A DNA stretch of 48,154 nt from Streptomyces olivochromogenes. Its GTDB lineage: Bacteria; Actinomycetota; Actinomycetes; Streptomycetales; Streptomycetaceae. The position numbers and the translations under genes were made by a program. Shown here in pieces: positions 19,239-27,713 of the stretch (positions are counted from its first letter, which is position 1; the number at the start of each line of letters is the position of its first letter). The notes under the pieces are model-generated. The model made no database searches, was not told the DNA's origin, and saw nothing but the letters and a program-made list of their open reading frames with translations. Location of the stretch: positions 1 to 48,154 of the forward strand of contig NZ_JADDRL010000074.1 of assembly GCF_021538895.1 (NCBI RefSeq). Direction: 5' to 3'.

Positions 19239-19397
19239 GAGCGGGTCTCCTTCCGTCCGACGAGGCGCCGGCCCCGTCCGGGCACGACGCGTTGGCTCGG
19301 AAGGTCACTGTGCCATCCGGAGCGCGGCCGGGACGGACGGGCCGGCGAGAAGCCGCCCGTGATCGTCGCCACGCCCGCCCGCGACGCGGTTCCCGCG

Positions 19398-20465
19398 TCA
19401 GATGACCTTCAGGCGCAGCAGCGCCCCGAGGGTCAGCGCCCCCGGCAGCAGCGGCACCCATACGGTGATGATCCGGTAGGCGAGGACCACCGCGGTGGCG
19501 ACCGCGGCCGGGCCGCCCGCCGCGACCAGGGCCACGATCAGCGCCGCCTCGACCGAGCCCAGCCCGCCCGGCGTGGGCACCAGCGCCACCGCCACCGTCG
19601 CCGCGAGGTACGCCAGCGCCATGTGGGCGGGCGGTATGGGCAGTTGCAGCGCGACGCCCACCGCGGCGAGACCGGCGGCCTGCAGCGCGGGGAAGGCCAG
19701 CGAACCGCCCCACAGGGCGAGCGCCCGGGACGGACGGGTGTGCACCGAGCGTGCCTCGCCGAGCGCGGTGCGTACGAAGGAGAACACGGTCGTGCGCACG
19801 CGCCGGATCAGCAGCAGGACGCCCGCCGCGACCAGCAGCAGCACTCCCACGCCCAGCAGCAGCGGGCCGAGCGCCCCGTGCGGGAGGAGCGTGCCCACCT
19901 GCAGCGCGTCCGGGAAGGCGATCAGCAGCGCGGCCAGCAGACCGACCCGGCCGACGCACTCGGCGAGCAGGTACAGCGCGAGGGCGGCCGACGAGCGGGC
20001 GAGCGGTACCCCGCACACGGTCATGAACCGCAGGTTCACGGCGCTCGAACCCAGCCCCGTGGGCAGCAGGTGGTTGGCCGCGCCCGCCGCGAACTGCGTG
20101 AGCAGCAGCCGCCGCTTGGGCAGCGGCTGCATCACGGCGCCCTGCCGGGTGAAGGCGGCCGCGACCCAGGTCAGACAGGTGGCGCCGGCCGCGACCAGCA
20201 GCCAGGGCCAGGACGCCGTCCGCAGATGGCCGAAACCCTCCGCGAGCAGCGAATGGTGCTGGACGGCCGCCAGGGCGACCAGCACGAGCGGTACCAGACA
20301 CAGGATCTGGCGCACGGGGACGCGTCGGGGGAATCGTCCTCGGGGGAGCTGGGGGAGTTGTACCGCTGTCACATCCGGAGAGGTTTTCCGCGCCGCGTCA
20401 ACTGCGGGTAGCGGAATCGGGGACACAGGCTTACGGACGGGCAGCGGCTGAGGGCTGATGGTCAT
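19398..20465 (-). CDS. YbhN/UPF0104-type (LPG synthase TM-like) membrane protein
   Basis: A 355-residue integral membrane protein of the lysylphosphatidylglycerol-synthase transmembrane-domain family without the catalytic domain. About 50 cytoplasmic residues rich in Pro and basic residues precede roughly eight hydrophobic segments (for example ALGPLLLGVGVLLLVAAGVL and AALIVALVAAGGPAAVATAV). NHLLPTGLGSSAVNLRF and PTPGGLGSVEAALI are the conserved family loops. Such proteins are probably lipid flippases. The start at 20465 has AAGGA upstream. It diverges from the SoxR-box ABC exporter. Confidence 0.8.
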   Translation of the reverse strand: MTISPQPLPVRKPVSPIPLPAVDAARKTSPDVTAVQLPQLPRGRFPRRVPVRQILCLVPLVLVALAAVQHHSLLAEGFGHLRTASWPWLLVAAGATCLTWVAAAFTRQGAVMQPLPKRRLLLTQFAAGAANHLLPTGLGSSAVNLRFMTVCGVPLARSSAALALYLLAECVGRVGLLAALLIAFPDALQVGTLLPHGALGPLLLGVGVLLLVAAGVLLLIRRVRTTVFSFVRTALGEARSVHTRPSRALALWGGSLAFPALQAAGLAAVGVALQLPIPPAHMALAYLAATVAVALVPTPGGLGSVEAALIVALVAAGGPAAVATAVVLAYRIITVWVPLLPGALTLGALLRLKVI

Positions 20466-20538
20466 CGAGTCCTTCGGGATCGGGAACCGCCGGCGGGCGA
20501 CGCGGCGGTCCTGCGGAGGACGGGCGGTGGTCCGGCCA

Positions 20539-20569
20539 TTGACCTCAACGATGCTTGAGGTTCTACCTT
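20539..20569 (+). promoter_or_regulatory. SoxR-type operator and 19-nt-spacer promoter
   Basis: A perfect inverted repeat ACCTCAA (20542-20548) / TTGAGGT (20555-20561) lies between a -35 TTGACC (20539-20544) and a -10 TACCTT (20564-20569). The spacer is 19 nt, the overlong spacing used by MerR-family activators, and the dyad matches the SoxR box (CCTCAAG-CTTGAGG type). The exporter ATG is only 8 nt past the -10, so the transcript should be leaderless or nearly so. Confidence 0.8.
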
Positions 20570-20576
20570 CTCTCCC

Positions 20577-22466
20577 ATGAGCATGGAGACCACAGCGTGG
20601 ACACAGCTGCACAGCGTGATGACCGCGCAACAGGAACGCCGCCCCTTCGCCCGCGCCACGCTGCGCCGCATCGCCGCGTTCGCCCGCCCGCACCGCCGCC
20701 GCATCGCGTACTTCGTGCTGCTCGGGGTGGTGACCGCGCTGCTCGCCGTGGCGACCCCCGTGCTCGCCGGCCGCGTCGTGGACGCGATCGTGTCGCACGG
20801 CGACGAGGGTACGGTCGTCCGCCTCGCCCTGCTCATCGCGTTGATCGCGGTCGTCGAGGCGGCGCTCGGCATCCTCGGCAGACGGCTTTCGGCGACGCTC
20901 GGGGAGGGACTCATCCTCGACCTCCGGACGGCTGTGTTCGATCATGTGCAGCGCATGCCCGTCGCGTTCTTCACACGCACTCGTACGGGAGCGCTCGTCA
21001 GTCGTCTCAACAACGACGTGATCGGCGCGCAGCGGGCGTTCAGCAACACCCTGTCGGGCGTCGTCAGCAACGTGGTCACGCTGCTGCTCACGCTCGCCGT
21101 CATGCTCACCCTGTCCTGGCAGATCACCCTGCTGGCGCTGGTGCTGCTCCCGGTGTTCGTGATCCCCGCCCGCCGGATGGGCAGCCGGATGGCCCGCATG
21201 CAGCGGGAGGCGGCGGCGCTCAACGCGGCGATGGGCACCCGTATGACCGAGCGCTTCTCGGCCCCCGGCGCCACGCTGGTCAAGCTGTTCGGCCGCCCGG
21301 AGGAGGAGTCGGCCGAGTTCACGGCCCGCGCGGCCCGGGTCCGGGACATCGGCATCCGTACGGCGACCTCGCAGACGGTGTTCATGACCGCGCTGACCCT
21401 GGTCTCCTCCCTCGCCCTCGCGCTGGTCTACGGCCTCGGCGGCTGGTTCACCCTGCGCGGCACCCTGGAGCCCGGCGCCGTCGTGTCCCTCGCCCTGCTG
21501 CTGACCCGGCTGTACGCGCCGCTCACCGCGCTGGCCGGCGCCCGCGTCGAGGTGATGAGCGCCCTGGTGAGCTTCGAGCGCGTCTTCGAGGTGCTCGACC
21601 TCAAGCCGCTGATCGAGGAGAAGGAGGACGCGCGCGCGGTGCCCGAGGGACCGGTGGCGGTGGAGTTCGAGGACGTCCGCTTCTCCTACCCGTCCGCCGA
21701 CAAGGTCTCCCTGGCCTCCCTGGAGGAGGTCGCCACCCTGGATGCCCGCGGTGGCGCCGAGGTCCTGCACGGGGTGTCCTTCCGCGCGGAACCCGGGCGG
21801 ACGGTCGCCCTCGTCGGTTCCTCCGGCGCCGGGAAGTCGACCATCGCCCAGCTGCTGCCGCGCCTGTACGACGTCGACGAGGGCGCCGTGCGGATCGGCG
21901 GCGTCGACGTCCGGGACCTGAGCGCGGCCTCCCTGCGCGCCACCCTCGGCATGGTCACCCAGGACGGACACCTGTTCCACGACACCGTCCGCGCCAACCT
22001 GCTGCTCGCCCGGCCGTCGGCGAGCGACGACGAACTGTGGGACGCCCTGGGCCGGGCCCGCCTCGACGAGGTCGTACGGTCCCTGCCCGACGGCCTGGAC
22101 ACGGTGGTCGGCGAACGCGGCTACCGCCTGTCCGGAGGCGAGCGCCAGCGCATGACCATCGCCCGGCTGCTGCTGGCCCGCCAGCAGGTGGTCATCCTGG
22201 ACGAGGCCACCGCCCACCTGGACAACACCTCGGAGGCGGCCGTCCAGGAGGCCCTGACCGAGGCCCTGGCCGGCCGGACCGCCGTCGTGATCGCCCACCG
22301 CCTGTCCACGGTCCGCGCCGCCGACCTGATCCTGGTCGTCGAGGCCGGCCGCATCGTGGAGCGGGGCACCCACGAGGAACTGCTGGCGGCGGGCGGCCGG
22401 TACGCGGAGCTGCACCGCACCCAGTTCGAGAGACAGGACGCGGAGGCGCCGGCGCCGGCGAACTGA
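20577..22466 (+). CDS. ABC exporter, fused membrane and ATPase domains (SoxR-regulated type)
   Basis: A 629-residue half-transporter. Residues ~1-330 hold six membrane helices of the exporter type and FFTRTRTGALVSRLNNDV. The ATPase follows with Walker A GSSGAGKST, signature LSGGERQR, Walker B VVILDEATAHLD and the switch His in AHRLST. It probably works as a homodimer exporting a hydrophobic or redox-active compound. The SoxR-type promoter directly upstream agrees with this. In S. coelicolor, SCO7008 is an ABC transporter of the SoxR regulon (from memory), and icd SCO7000 is also nearby, so this is likely its orthologue. Confidence 0.92.
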   Translation: MSMETTAWTQLHSVMTAQQERRPFARATLRRIAAFARPHRRRIAYFVLLGVVTALLAVATPVLAGRVVDAIVSHGDEGTVVRLALLIALIAVVEAALGILGRRLSATLGEGLILDLRTAVFDHVQRMPVAFFTRTRTGALVSRLNNDVIGAQRAFSNTLSGVVSNVVTLLLTLAVMLTLSWQITLLALVLLPVFVIPARRMGSRMARMQREAAALNAAMGTRMTERFSAPGATLVKLFGRPEEESAEFTARAARVRDIGIRTATSQTVFMTALTLVSSLALALVYGLGGWFTLRGTLEPGAVVSLALLLTRLYAPLTALAGARVEVMSALVSFERVFEVLDLKPLIEEKEDARAVPEGPVAVEFEDVRFSYPSADKVSLASLEEVATLDARGGAEVLHGVSFRAEPGRTVALVGSSGAGKSTIAQLLPRLYDVDEGAVRIGGVDVRDLSAASLRATLGMVTQDGHLFHDTVRANLLLARPSASDDELWDALGRARLDEVVRSLPDGLDTVVGERGYRLSGGERQRMTIARLLLARQQVVILDEATAHLDNTSEAAVQEALTEALAGRTAVVIAHRLSTVRAADLILVVEAGRIVERGTHEELLAAGGRYAELHRTQFERQDAEAPAPAN

Positions 22467-22487
22467 CCGGGGGCGGGAAACGGAACA

Positions 22488-22522
22488 GCGGGGTCCGGGC
22501 CGTGGGACGGTCCGGACCCCGC
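22488..22522. terminator. Bidirectional terminator
   Basis: An 11-bp perfect stem, GCGGGGTCCGG (22488-22498) with CCGGACCCCGC (22512-22522), between the convergent ABC exporter and metalloprotease genes. Confidence 0.8.
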
Positions 22523-22538
22523 CGCGTACCGGGGACGG

Positions 22539-24086
22539 TCACAAGGTCTTGCTGAACCGCGCGACGATGTTGCGGTTGGCGTTGATGGTGAGCTGGTAGT
22601 CCGTCGTGACGTTCTTCTGCTGGCCGTCCACGGTCCAGCCGTCGAACTGGAAGCCGGCGGCGGGGTGGGCGCTGACCGTCACCTGCGTGCCGGGGTCGTA
22701 GGGGCCGAACTCACTGATGGTGATGGTGCCGCCGTTGGCCGGGCTGGTGGACAGACCGAGGGTGTGCCGGTCGACGACCTTGGAGGCGCGGTAGCCGGAC
22801 ACGATGGGGGTGCTGATCCGTGCGGCGGCGGCGTTGTTGTTGTTCGCGTCGCCCAGCGCCTGCCCGTTGATCGTGTTCTCGGTGTTGGAGTACTGGTTGA
22901 CGACCTTGCAGTTCTCGGGCGCGCAGGCCGAGGAGTAGGCCATGAGCGTGTGGTGGAGCTTGTCGGCGGTGACCCAGCCGAAGTTCGTGGCGCCCGGCTG
23001 CGGCGTTCCGCCGTTGCCGATGATCGTCTGGCGGTCGTGCTGCAGGCCGAAGTTGTGGCCGATCTCGTGGGCGAGGTTGTCCCACTCCTTCACCGACAGG
23101 ACGCTGGTGACGGAGTAGGCCTCGTCCGCGGTGTCCGTGGACGGCGGCAGCGGCAGGTCGGCCTGGCCGGAGCTGTTCTGGATGGGGATGGAGGCGAGGA
23201 GCGCCACCAGGTCGGCGCCGAACTCCTCGCGCTTGGCGTGGGCCGTGGCGCCGATCTCCTGGTCGTTGGGGTCCTTGAGCTTCGCCCGCATGGTGGGGGC
23301 GTCCTCGTCGGGTACGCCGGACTCCTCCGTCTCGTAGGAGTTGACGACGTGCACGCTGGCCGGCACATGGCTGGCGGCGAGGGCCTTGTTGAGCTGGCTC
23401 TCGCCGTAGCGGATGCGGGCCTTCACCTCGTTGAGCCCGCCGAGCTCGCGCAGGGCGGCGGGGGTGTACGGGACGACCATGTCGATGGCGACGGGGTTCG
23501 AGATGTCGGCGGCCTTCGGCTTCGGCCGCCCGGAGCGGGACGGCGTGGGCTCCGTGACCGTGTCGTCCCCGTGTCCGCTCGGCGGCAGCTTGAGGGTGTC
23601 GATCTCCTCCAGGCAGTACTTGCCCGGCTGCTTGGGCAACGGGGTGAACAGATAGTCCTTGAAGCCGATCTCGATGACTCCGTCGAGGGTGATGGGGCCG
23701 CCGTTGCACAGTCCGATGATGGACAGGGAGACCGTGTCCTCGGGTGACTTCGGGTCGTGGCCGTCCCAGTAGACGGTGCCGTCCGGGTCCTGGCGCAGGA
23801 AGTCGCGCTCCGCGGTGATGGTCGGGCCGTCCTTGAACAGGCGGAACGTACGAGTCTCGGGCGTGCCCTCCTTCTGTTCGCCGCACAACCCGGCGAACTC
23901 CTTGGCGTCGGCGCGCAGCACGGCGCTGCGCACCACCCAGGGCTCGTTGCCGCCGCCGGTCGCGGCGGACGCGGCGGGTGAGGTCAGGGCCAAAGGTACG
24001 GTGGTGAGGAGAGCGGATGCCGCTGCGCAGGCGGCGATCGAGGAATGGCGCATGAGGGAGCTGAGCCTCTCTGTGGGGCGATTCAT
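22539..24086 (-). CDS. Secreted reprolysin-like zinc metalloprotease with C-terminal repeat domain
   Basis: A 515-residue secreted protease. A signal peptide (SIAACAAASALLTTVPLALT then SPAASA) is followed by a pro-region of ~150 residues, a metzincin catalytic domain with HEIGHNFGLQHD (HExxHxxGxxHD, about residues 339-350), and a C-terminal ~65-residue domain with AGFQFDGWTVDG, the pattern of an InlB B-repeat-like adhesin module. The ATG at 24086 is used; an ATG at 24053 would give a shorter signal peptide and neither has a good ribosome-binding site. It lies next to the clavam cluster but its function gives no reason to include it. Confidence 0.85.
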   Translation of the reverse strand: MNRPTERLSSLMRHSSIAACAAASALLTTVPLALTSPAASAATGGGNEPWVVRSAVLRADAKEFAGLCGEQKEGTPETRTFRLFKDGPTITAERDFLRQDPDGTVYWDGHDPKSPEDTVSLSIIGLCNGGPITLDGVIEIGFKDYLFTPLPKQPGKYCLEEIDTLKLPPSGHGDDTVTEPTPSRSGRPKPKAADISNPVAIDMVVPYTPAALRELGGLNEVKARIRYGESQLNKALAASHVPASVHVVNSYETEESGVPDEDAPTMRAKLKDPNDQEIGATAHAKREEFGADLVALLASIPIQNSSGQADLPLPPSTDTADEAYSVTSVLSVKEWDNLAHEIGHNFGLQHDRQTIIGNGGTPQPGATNFGWVTADKLHHTLMAYSSACAPENCKVVNQYSNTENTINGQALGDANNNNAAAARISTPIVSGYRASKVVDRHTLGLSTSPANGGTITISEFGPYDPGTQVTVSAHPAAGFQFDGWTVDGQQKNVTTDYQLTINANRNIVARFSKTL

Positions 24087-24156
24087 CTCATAATTCGACA
24101 AATCACACGCACAGCCGTGTCGAACGCGCGCGCACGCGTCCATCTCGCGGTGAGGT

Positions 24157-24771
24157 TCACCCGGTCACCCCCGCGCCCGCCCCCGCCCCGGACGTGTCGG
24201 CGTGGAGAGCACAGTGGCTGTAGCCGCCGCGCAGGAAGACCAGGGGCGGCCCGACCCGGCGGACCCCGAGGTCGCGGACGGCACCGGTGACGAACCAGTG
24301 GTCGCCCGCGTCCACTTCGTCGGCCAGCTCGCAGTCGAACCAGGCGAGGGCGTCGAGCAGCACGGGGGAACCGGTGCCCGTCTCGTGGTGGGGCACCTCC
24401 CAGCGGCGGGGGTCCGCGGTGGCGAAGCTGCGGCAGACGTGCTGCTGGTCCGCCGCGAGGACGTTGACGCAGAAGCGGCCGGCCGCCCGGATGCGCGGCC
24501 AGGTGGTCGAGGTCCGCGCGGGGAGGAAGCCCACCAGCGGGGGGTGCAGCGACACCGAGGTGAAGGTGCCGATGACCATGGCGGGCGGGGGCTGCCGCGG
24601 CGACGGGGCCGGGGCGGTGACCAGGACCACCCCGGTGGGGTAGTGGCCGGCCACCCGACGGAACCGGTCGGGGCTCACCGACGCCTGGCCGCTGTGCGGG
24701 GAACCATTCGACGGGGAACCGTTCGGCGTGGAACCGCTCTGCGGCGAACTGCTCTGCGTGGAAAGGGACAT
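24157..24771 (-). CDS. cvm3: Flavin reductase, Cvm3 homologue
   Basis: A 204-residue protein of the FMN-binding flavin reductase family: FRRVAGHYPTGVVLVTA, GTFTSVSLHPPLVGFLP, and the C-terminal GPPLVFLRGGYSHC are the conserved parts. The first ~30 residues are a Ser/Gly/Asn repeat (SGSTPNGSPSNGS). It should supply reduced FMN to the luciferase-like monooxygenase Cvm5 encoded at 35.9 kb. S. clavuligerus has the same pair in its clavam cluster (cvm3, cvm5). GGAGGAG precedes the ATG at 24771. It is downstream of cvm2 and the SHMT-like gene, separated by a hairpin. Confidence 0.85.
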   Translation of the reverse strand: MSLSTQSSSPQSGSTPNGSPSNGSPHSGQASVSPDRFRRVAGHYPTGVVLVTAPAPSPRQPPPAMVIGTFTSVSLHPPLVGFLPARTSTTWPRIRAAGRFCVNVLAADQQHVCRSFATADPRRWEVPHHETGTGSPVLLDALAWFDCELADEVDAGDHWFVTGAVRDLGVRRVGPPLVFLRGGYSHCALHADTSGAGAGAGVTG

Positions 24772-24802
24772 CGGGAGGTCTCCTCCATTTCCGTTCCGGC
24801 CG

Positions 24803-24839
24803 GGGGAAGCGCCGCGGGGCGCCTCCGGGGCGCTTCCCC
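24803..24839 (-). terminator. Hairpin between the SHMT-like gene and cvm3
   Basis: An 11-bp perfect stem, GGGGAAGCGCC (24803-24813) with GGCGCTTCCCC (24829-24839). It is 8 nt past the SHMT-like stop on the minus strand, so it could end most transcripts there or protect the 3' end, lowering cvm3 expression relative to the upstream genes. Confidence 0.6.
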
Positions 24840-24847
24840 GCGCAGGC

Positions 24848-26047
24848 TCAGCCGACGGCCACCGGGGCGGACCGCTCGGCATACGCGACCCCGGGGAAGG
24901 CACGGGCCAGGTCGGCGACGTCCGCGGCGACCTTGGCGGAGTCCTCGCCGCGCAGCAGCAGCCGGGCCAGCAGCTCGGCCACCGCGGCCATGTCGTCCTC
25001 CTTCATGCCCCAGCGGGTCAGCTCCTGCGTTCCCAGCCGCAGGCCGGAACGGGCGTTGCTGGGCAGCACCACCGTGGTCGTACGGATGTCGCTGCTGGTC
25101 AGCAGCCGGCCCCAGGCGTGAGGGGTGCTGTCCTCGGGCAGGTGCACCCAGACCTGGTGGGTGTCGGTGTGGCCGAAGTGCGCGCCCGCCACGTCGAAGC
25201 CCCGCTCGACCAGCTCGTGCGCCAGCCGACGGGCGTTGGCGATGATCTGACGCGCGTACTCCACCCGGTGCGGCAGCAGTTCCTCCAGGGTGATCGCCAG
25301 GCTGCCGACCGACGCCGAGTGGGAGCTGGAGGCGGTGAAGGGGATCCGCGCGCCGACCTTCTCCGCGAGGGCGTCGCTGTTGGTCACCAGCAGGCCCTTC
25401 TGCGGGCCGGGCAGCGTCTTGTGCGTACTGCCGGAGATGCTGTCGAAGCCACCGTCCAGGACCAGGGTGTCGGGGGCCGCGGGCAGCAGGCCGAGCAGGT
25501 GCGAGGCGTCCAGGCAGATGGTCGCGTCGGGCGCGGCGGCCCGCAGCGCGCGGGCGTCGGGGAAGCGCAGCGCCGTGGACGCGTCCAGGTAGATGACGTC
25601 GACCGGCTGCTTCGCGACCCGTGCCGCGAGCGCCGCGTGGTCGATCTCCAGGCGCTGCCGGTCGAAGGGCACGAAGTCCACCTGGTGGCCGAAGCCCTCA
25701 CAGATGGTCACGGTGGCGTAGTGGCCGCCGTCCTCGGGGGCCAGCACCATGACCCGGCCGCCCGGCGGGGTGACCGCGGTCAGCACGGTGTGCATGGTGT
25801 GCAGCCCGGACAGGAACTGCACGAAGGCGTGCCGAGCGCCGTAGAACTCCTTGGTGAGGTCCACGCAGTAGTCGTAGACGTCGTTGAGCCCGGTGACGTC
25901 GCCGTAGACCGCCACCGGCGTCTCCGAGTACGGATAGCGGTTGACCGCGTCACTGGCGAGGGCGGCCGCGGCCCGCGGGGAGAGCCGGTTCTCGATGGGG
26001 AAGAGGTTGAGGCTGTCCTTGCGCTGCAAGGTGGCCAGGACGTCCAT
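24848..26047 (-). CDS. SHMT-like PLP enzyme, probable clavam-aldehyde/glycine aldolase
   Basis: A 399-residue enzyme of the serine hydroxymethyltransferase family. Lys210 in STHKTLPGPQKG is the PLP lysine; Asp180 and His183 (DASH) hold the cofactor ring; Glu19 of PIEN matches the catalytic Glu. The usual folate-facing segment (YAEGYPGKRYYGG in GlyA) is replaced by RYPYSETPVAVYGD, so it is probably not housekeeping GlyA. An SHMT-like gene (orfA) occurs with alanylclavam genes in S. clavuligerus. I infer that it adds glycine to a clavam-2-aldehyde to give a beta-hydroxy amino acid. It starts at 26047, 44 nt after cvm2, in the same operon. Confidence 0.8.
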   Translation of the reverse strand: MDVLATLQRKDSLNLFPIENRLSPRAAAALASDAVNRYPYSETPVAVYGDVTGLNDVYDYCVDLTKEFYGARHAFVQFLSGLHTMHTVLTAVTPPGGRVMVLAPEDGGHYATVTICEGFGHQVDFVPFDRQRLEIDHAALAARVAKQPVDVIYLDASTALRFPDARALRAAAPDATICLDASHLLGLLPAAPDTLVLDGGFDSISGSTHKTLPGPQKGLLVTNSDALAEKVGARIPFTASSSHSASVGSLAITLEELLPHRVEYARQIIANARRLAHELVERGFDVAGAHFGHTDTHQVWVHLPEDSTPHAWGRLLTSSDIRTTTVVLPSNARSGLRLGTQELTRWGMKEDDMAAVAELLARLLLRGEDSAKVAADVADLARAFPGVAYAERSAPVAVG

Positions 26048-26091
26048 GGGTGCTCCTCGGCTGGGAAGTGGCGGGATGGTCCGGGGCGGCT

Positions 26092-26547
26092 TCACAGCCA
26101 CGCGTAACGGGTGACGTCCTTGCCCGCGTAGTCGGGGTCCAGGTAGATGAAGGCCCGCTGGACGAGGAAGTCGCGCACCTCGAAGACGCCGCACCAGCGT
26201 CCGGCACCCCACTCGGGCGTGCCCACCCGCCACGGGCCGTCACGGTGCTCTCCGTGCGTGGTGCCCTCCACCGCGAGCAGGTCGGTCCCGGTGGCGATCC
26301 AGTTGAAGGACCACACATGGTGCTCGATCGACTTGATGGTCGTGCCGAGGTCGCCGAACATCCTGGCTATCTCGGCCTTTCCGCGGGCCAGTCCCCACTT
26401 CGGAAAGAAGAAGTCGGCGTCCTCGGCGAAGAAGTCGAGGACGGGGGTCCCGTCGGCGCCGACTCCGCCGTTGTCGAAGGCCTTGAAGTACGCGGTGATG
26501 ACCGCCTTTCGCTGTTCGTCCGTCATAGGAGCCGGTGCCACGGTCAT
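26092..26547 (-). CDS. cvm2: NTF2/SnoaL-like protein, Cvm2 homologue
   Basis: A 151-residue protein with the cone-shaped NTF2 fold signature: VITAYFKAFDNGG, VLDFFAEDADFFFPKWGLARGK-type core and a final strand VQRAFIYLDPDYAG. Members include isomerases, cyclases and dehydratases acting on small ring systems. It corresponds in type and context to Cvm2 of S. clavuligerus, whose step in 5S clavam formation is unclear; roles in the C-5 inversion or decarboxylation are guesses. The start at 26547 has GGAGG before it. The SARP-type repeats at 26648-26688 should drive this gene and the two after it. Confidence 0.78.
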   Translation of the reverse strand: MTVAPAPMTDEQRKAVITAYFKAFDNGGVGADGTPVLDFFAEDADFFFPKWGLARGKAEIARMFGDLGTTIKSIEHHVWSFNWIATGTDLLAVEGTTHGEHRDGPWRVGTPEWGAGRWCGVFEVRDFLVQRAFIYLDPDYAGKDVTRYAWL

Positions 26548-26647
26548 GTGACGACCTCCGAAGGTGCCGGGAATCTGCGGAAGGGACGTCGCCCGCACTC
26601 GACGGCGGCGGGGCCGCCCGGGGGCGGTGCCCACCGTCGCAAGGTGG

Positions 26648-26688
26648 GCTTGGCGCGGGCTTGACGTCCTTCTGCTCCCTCGCTTGCA
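26648..26688 (-). promoter_or_regulatory. SARP-type heptamer repeats upstream of cvm2
   Basis: Read on the minus strand: TGCAAGC (26688-26682), then GTCAAGC (26665-26659), four bases, then GCCAAGC (26654-26648). The last two are exactly 11 nt apart, one helical turn, as in SARP binding sites; the first is 23 nt from the second. The repeats sit 101 nt before the cvm2 start. A GCCCACC/GGTGGGC inverted repeat (26629-26649) overlaps the last heptamer. Confidence 0.65.
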
Positions 26689-26717
26689 CCGAGGGCGATC
26701 GCCCGTCCGTACCGGGG

Positions 26718-27713
26718 TCAGTTGCCCGTCATGGCGAGCAGCGCGGGCGCGTAGCGCTCTCCCCGTACGGGTACGGCGGCGGCCTCCTCCACCGCGGCCA
26801 GGTCCGCCTCGTCGAGCCGGACCGCGGCGGCGGACAGGTTCTCGGCCAGGTGGGCAGGGTCGCCTGTGCCCGGGATGGGGACGACGTCGGCGCCGCGGTG
26901 GTGCAGCCAGGCCAGGGCGAGTTGCGCCAGGGACAGGCCGAGCCGGTCGGCGACCGGGCGCAGCCGGCGCGGCAGCGAGGCGTTCTGCGCCAGGCTCTCG
27001 GCGCTGAACCGCGGCTGACCGCGCCGGAAGTCCTCGGCGGCCAGGTCGTCGGTGCCGCGGATCCGGCCGGTCAGGAAGCCGCGGCCCAGCGGGGCGTACG
27101 CGACGATGCCGATGCCCAGCTCGCGGCAGGCCGGTACCACCTCGGCCTCGATCTCCCGCGACCACAGGCTCCACTCGCTCTCCACCGCGGTCACCGGGTG
27201 CACCGCGTCCGCCCGGCGCAGCGTCGTCGCGGACGGTTCGGACAGTCCGAAGTACCGGACCTTGCCCTCCCGTACCAGCTCGGCCACCGCGCCGGCGGTC
27301 TCCTCCACCGGGACCGCCGGGTCGATCCAGTGCTGGTAGTACAGGTCGATGTGGTCCACGCCCAGGCGGCGCAGCGAGCGCTCGCAGGCCGCGCGCACAT
27401 ACGCGGGTTCACCGCACAACCCCTGGAACGCGCCGTCGGCCGACCGCACCATGCCGAACTTGCTGGCGATCACGGCCTCGGCCCGGCGGCCCGCGAGCGC
27501 CCTGCCGAGCAACTCCTCGCCCGCGCCCAGGCCCTGGACGTCCGCGGTGTCCAGCAGGGTGACCCCGGCGTCCAGGGCGGCGCGGATCGTGGCGATCGAC
27601 CGGGCCGGGTCGGGGCGGCCGTAGAAGGCCGTGGTCGGCAGACAGCCCAGCCCCTGGGCGCTGACCCGCAGATCGCGCAGCCGACGGACCGGGGGACGTA
27701 AGGACGAGGGCAT
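26718..27713 (-). CDS. cvm1: Aldo/keto reductase, Cvm1 homologue lacking the catalytic Tyr
   Basis: A 331-residue aldo/keto reductase barrel. Of the catalytic tetrad, Asp55 (LDTAD), Lys85 (SKFG) and His128 (YYQHW) are present, but the Tyr of the usual DTADVYG is Gln60 here (DTADVQG). The NADP-binding end is normal (GIVAYAPLGRGFLTGRIRG, VPIPGT). Cvm1 is known to be needed for 5S clavams in S. clavuligerus. Codon 5 is TTA (27699-27701), so translation should depend on bldA. GGAGG lies 8 nt before the ATG at 27713. It diverges from ceaS across a 395-nt promoter region. Confidence 0.85.
   Translation of the reverse strand: MPSSLRPPVRRLRDLRVSAQGLGCLPTTAFYGRPDPARSIATIRAALDAGVTLLDTADVQGLGAGEELLGRALAGRRAEAVIASKFGMVRSADGAFQGLCGEPAYVRAACERSLRRLGVDHIDLYYQHWIDPAVPVEETAGAVAELVREGKVRYFGLSEPSATTLRRADAVHPVTAVESEWSLWSREIEAEVVPACRELGIGIVAYAPLGRGFLTGRIRGTDDLAAEDFRRGQPRFSAESLAQNASLPRRLRPVADRLGLSLAQLALAWLHHRGADVVPIPGTGDPAHLAENLSAAAVRLDEADLAAVEEAAAVPVRGERYAPALLAMTGN

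Noticed and set aside
22539..24086. Metalloprotease as the first gene of the clavam cluster
   Set aside because: Same strand and only 70 nt from cvm3, but it is a secreted protease with its own terminator and no known clavam role.
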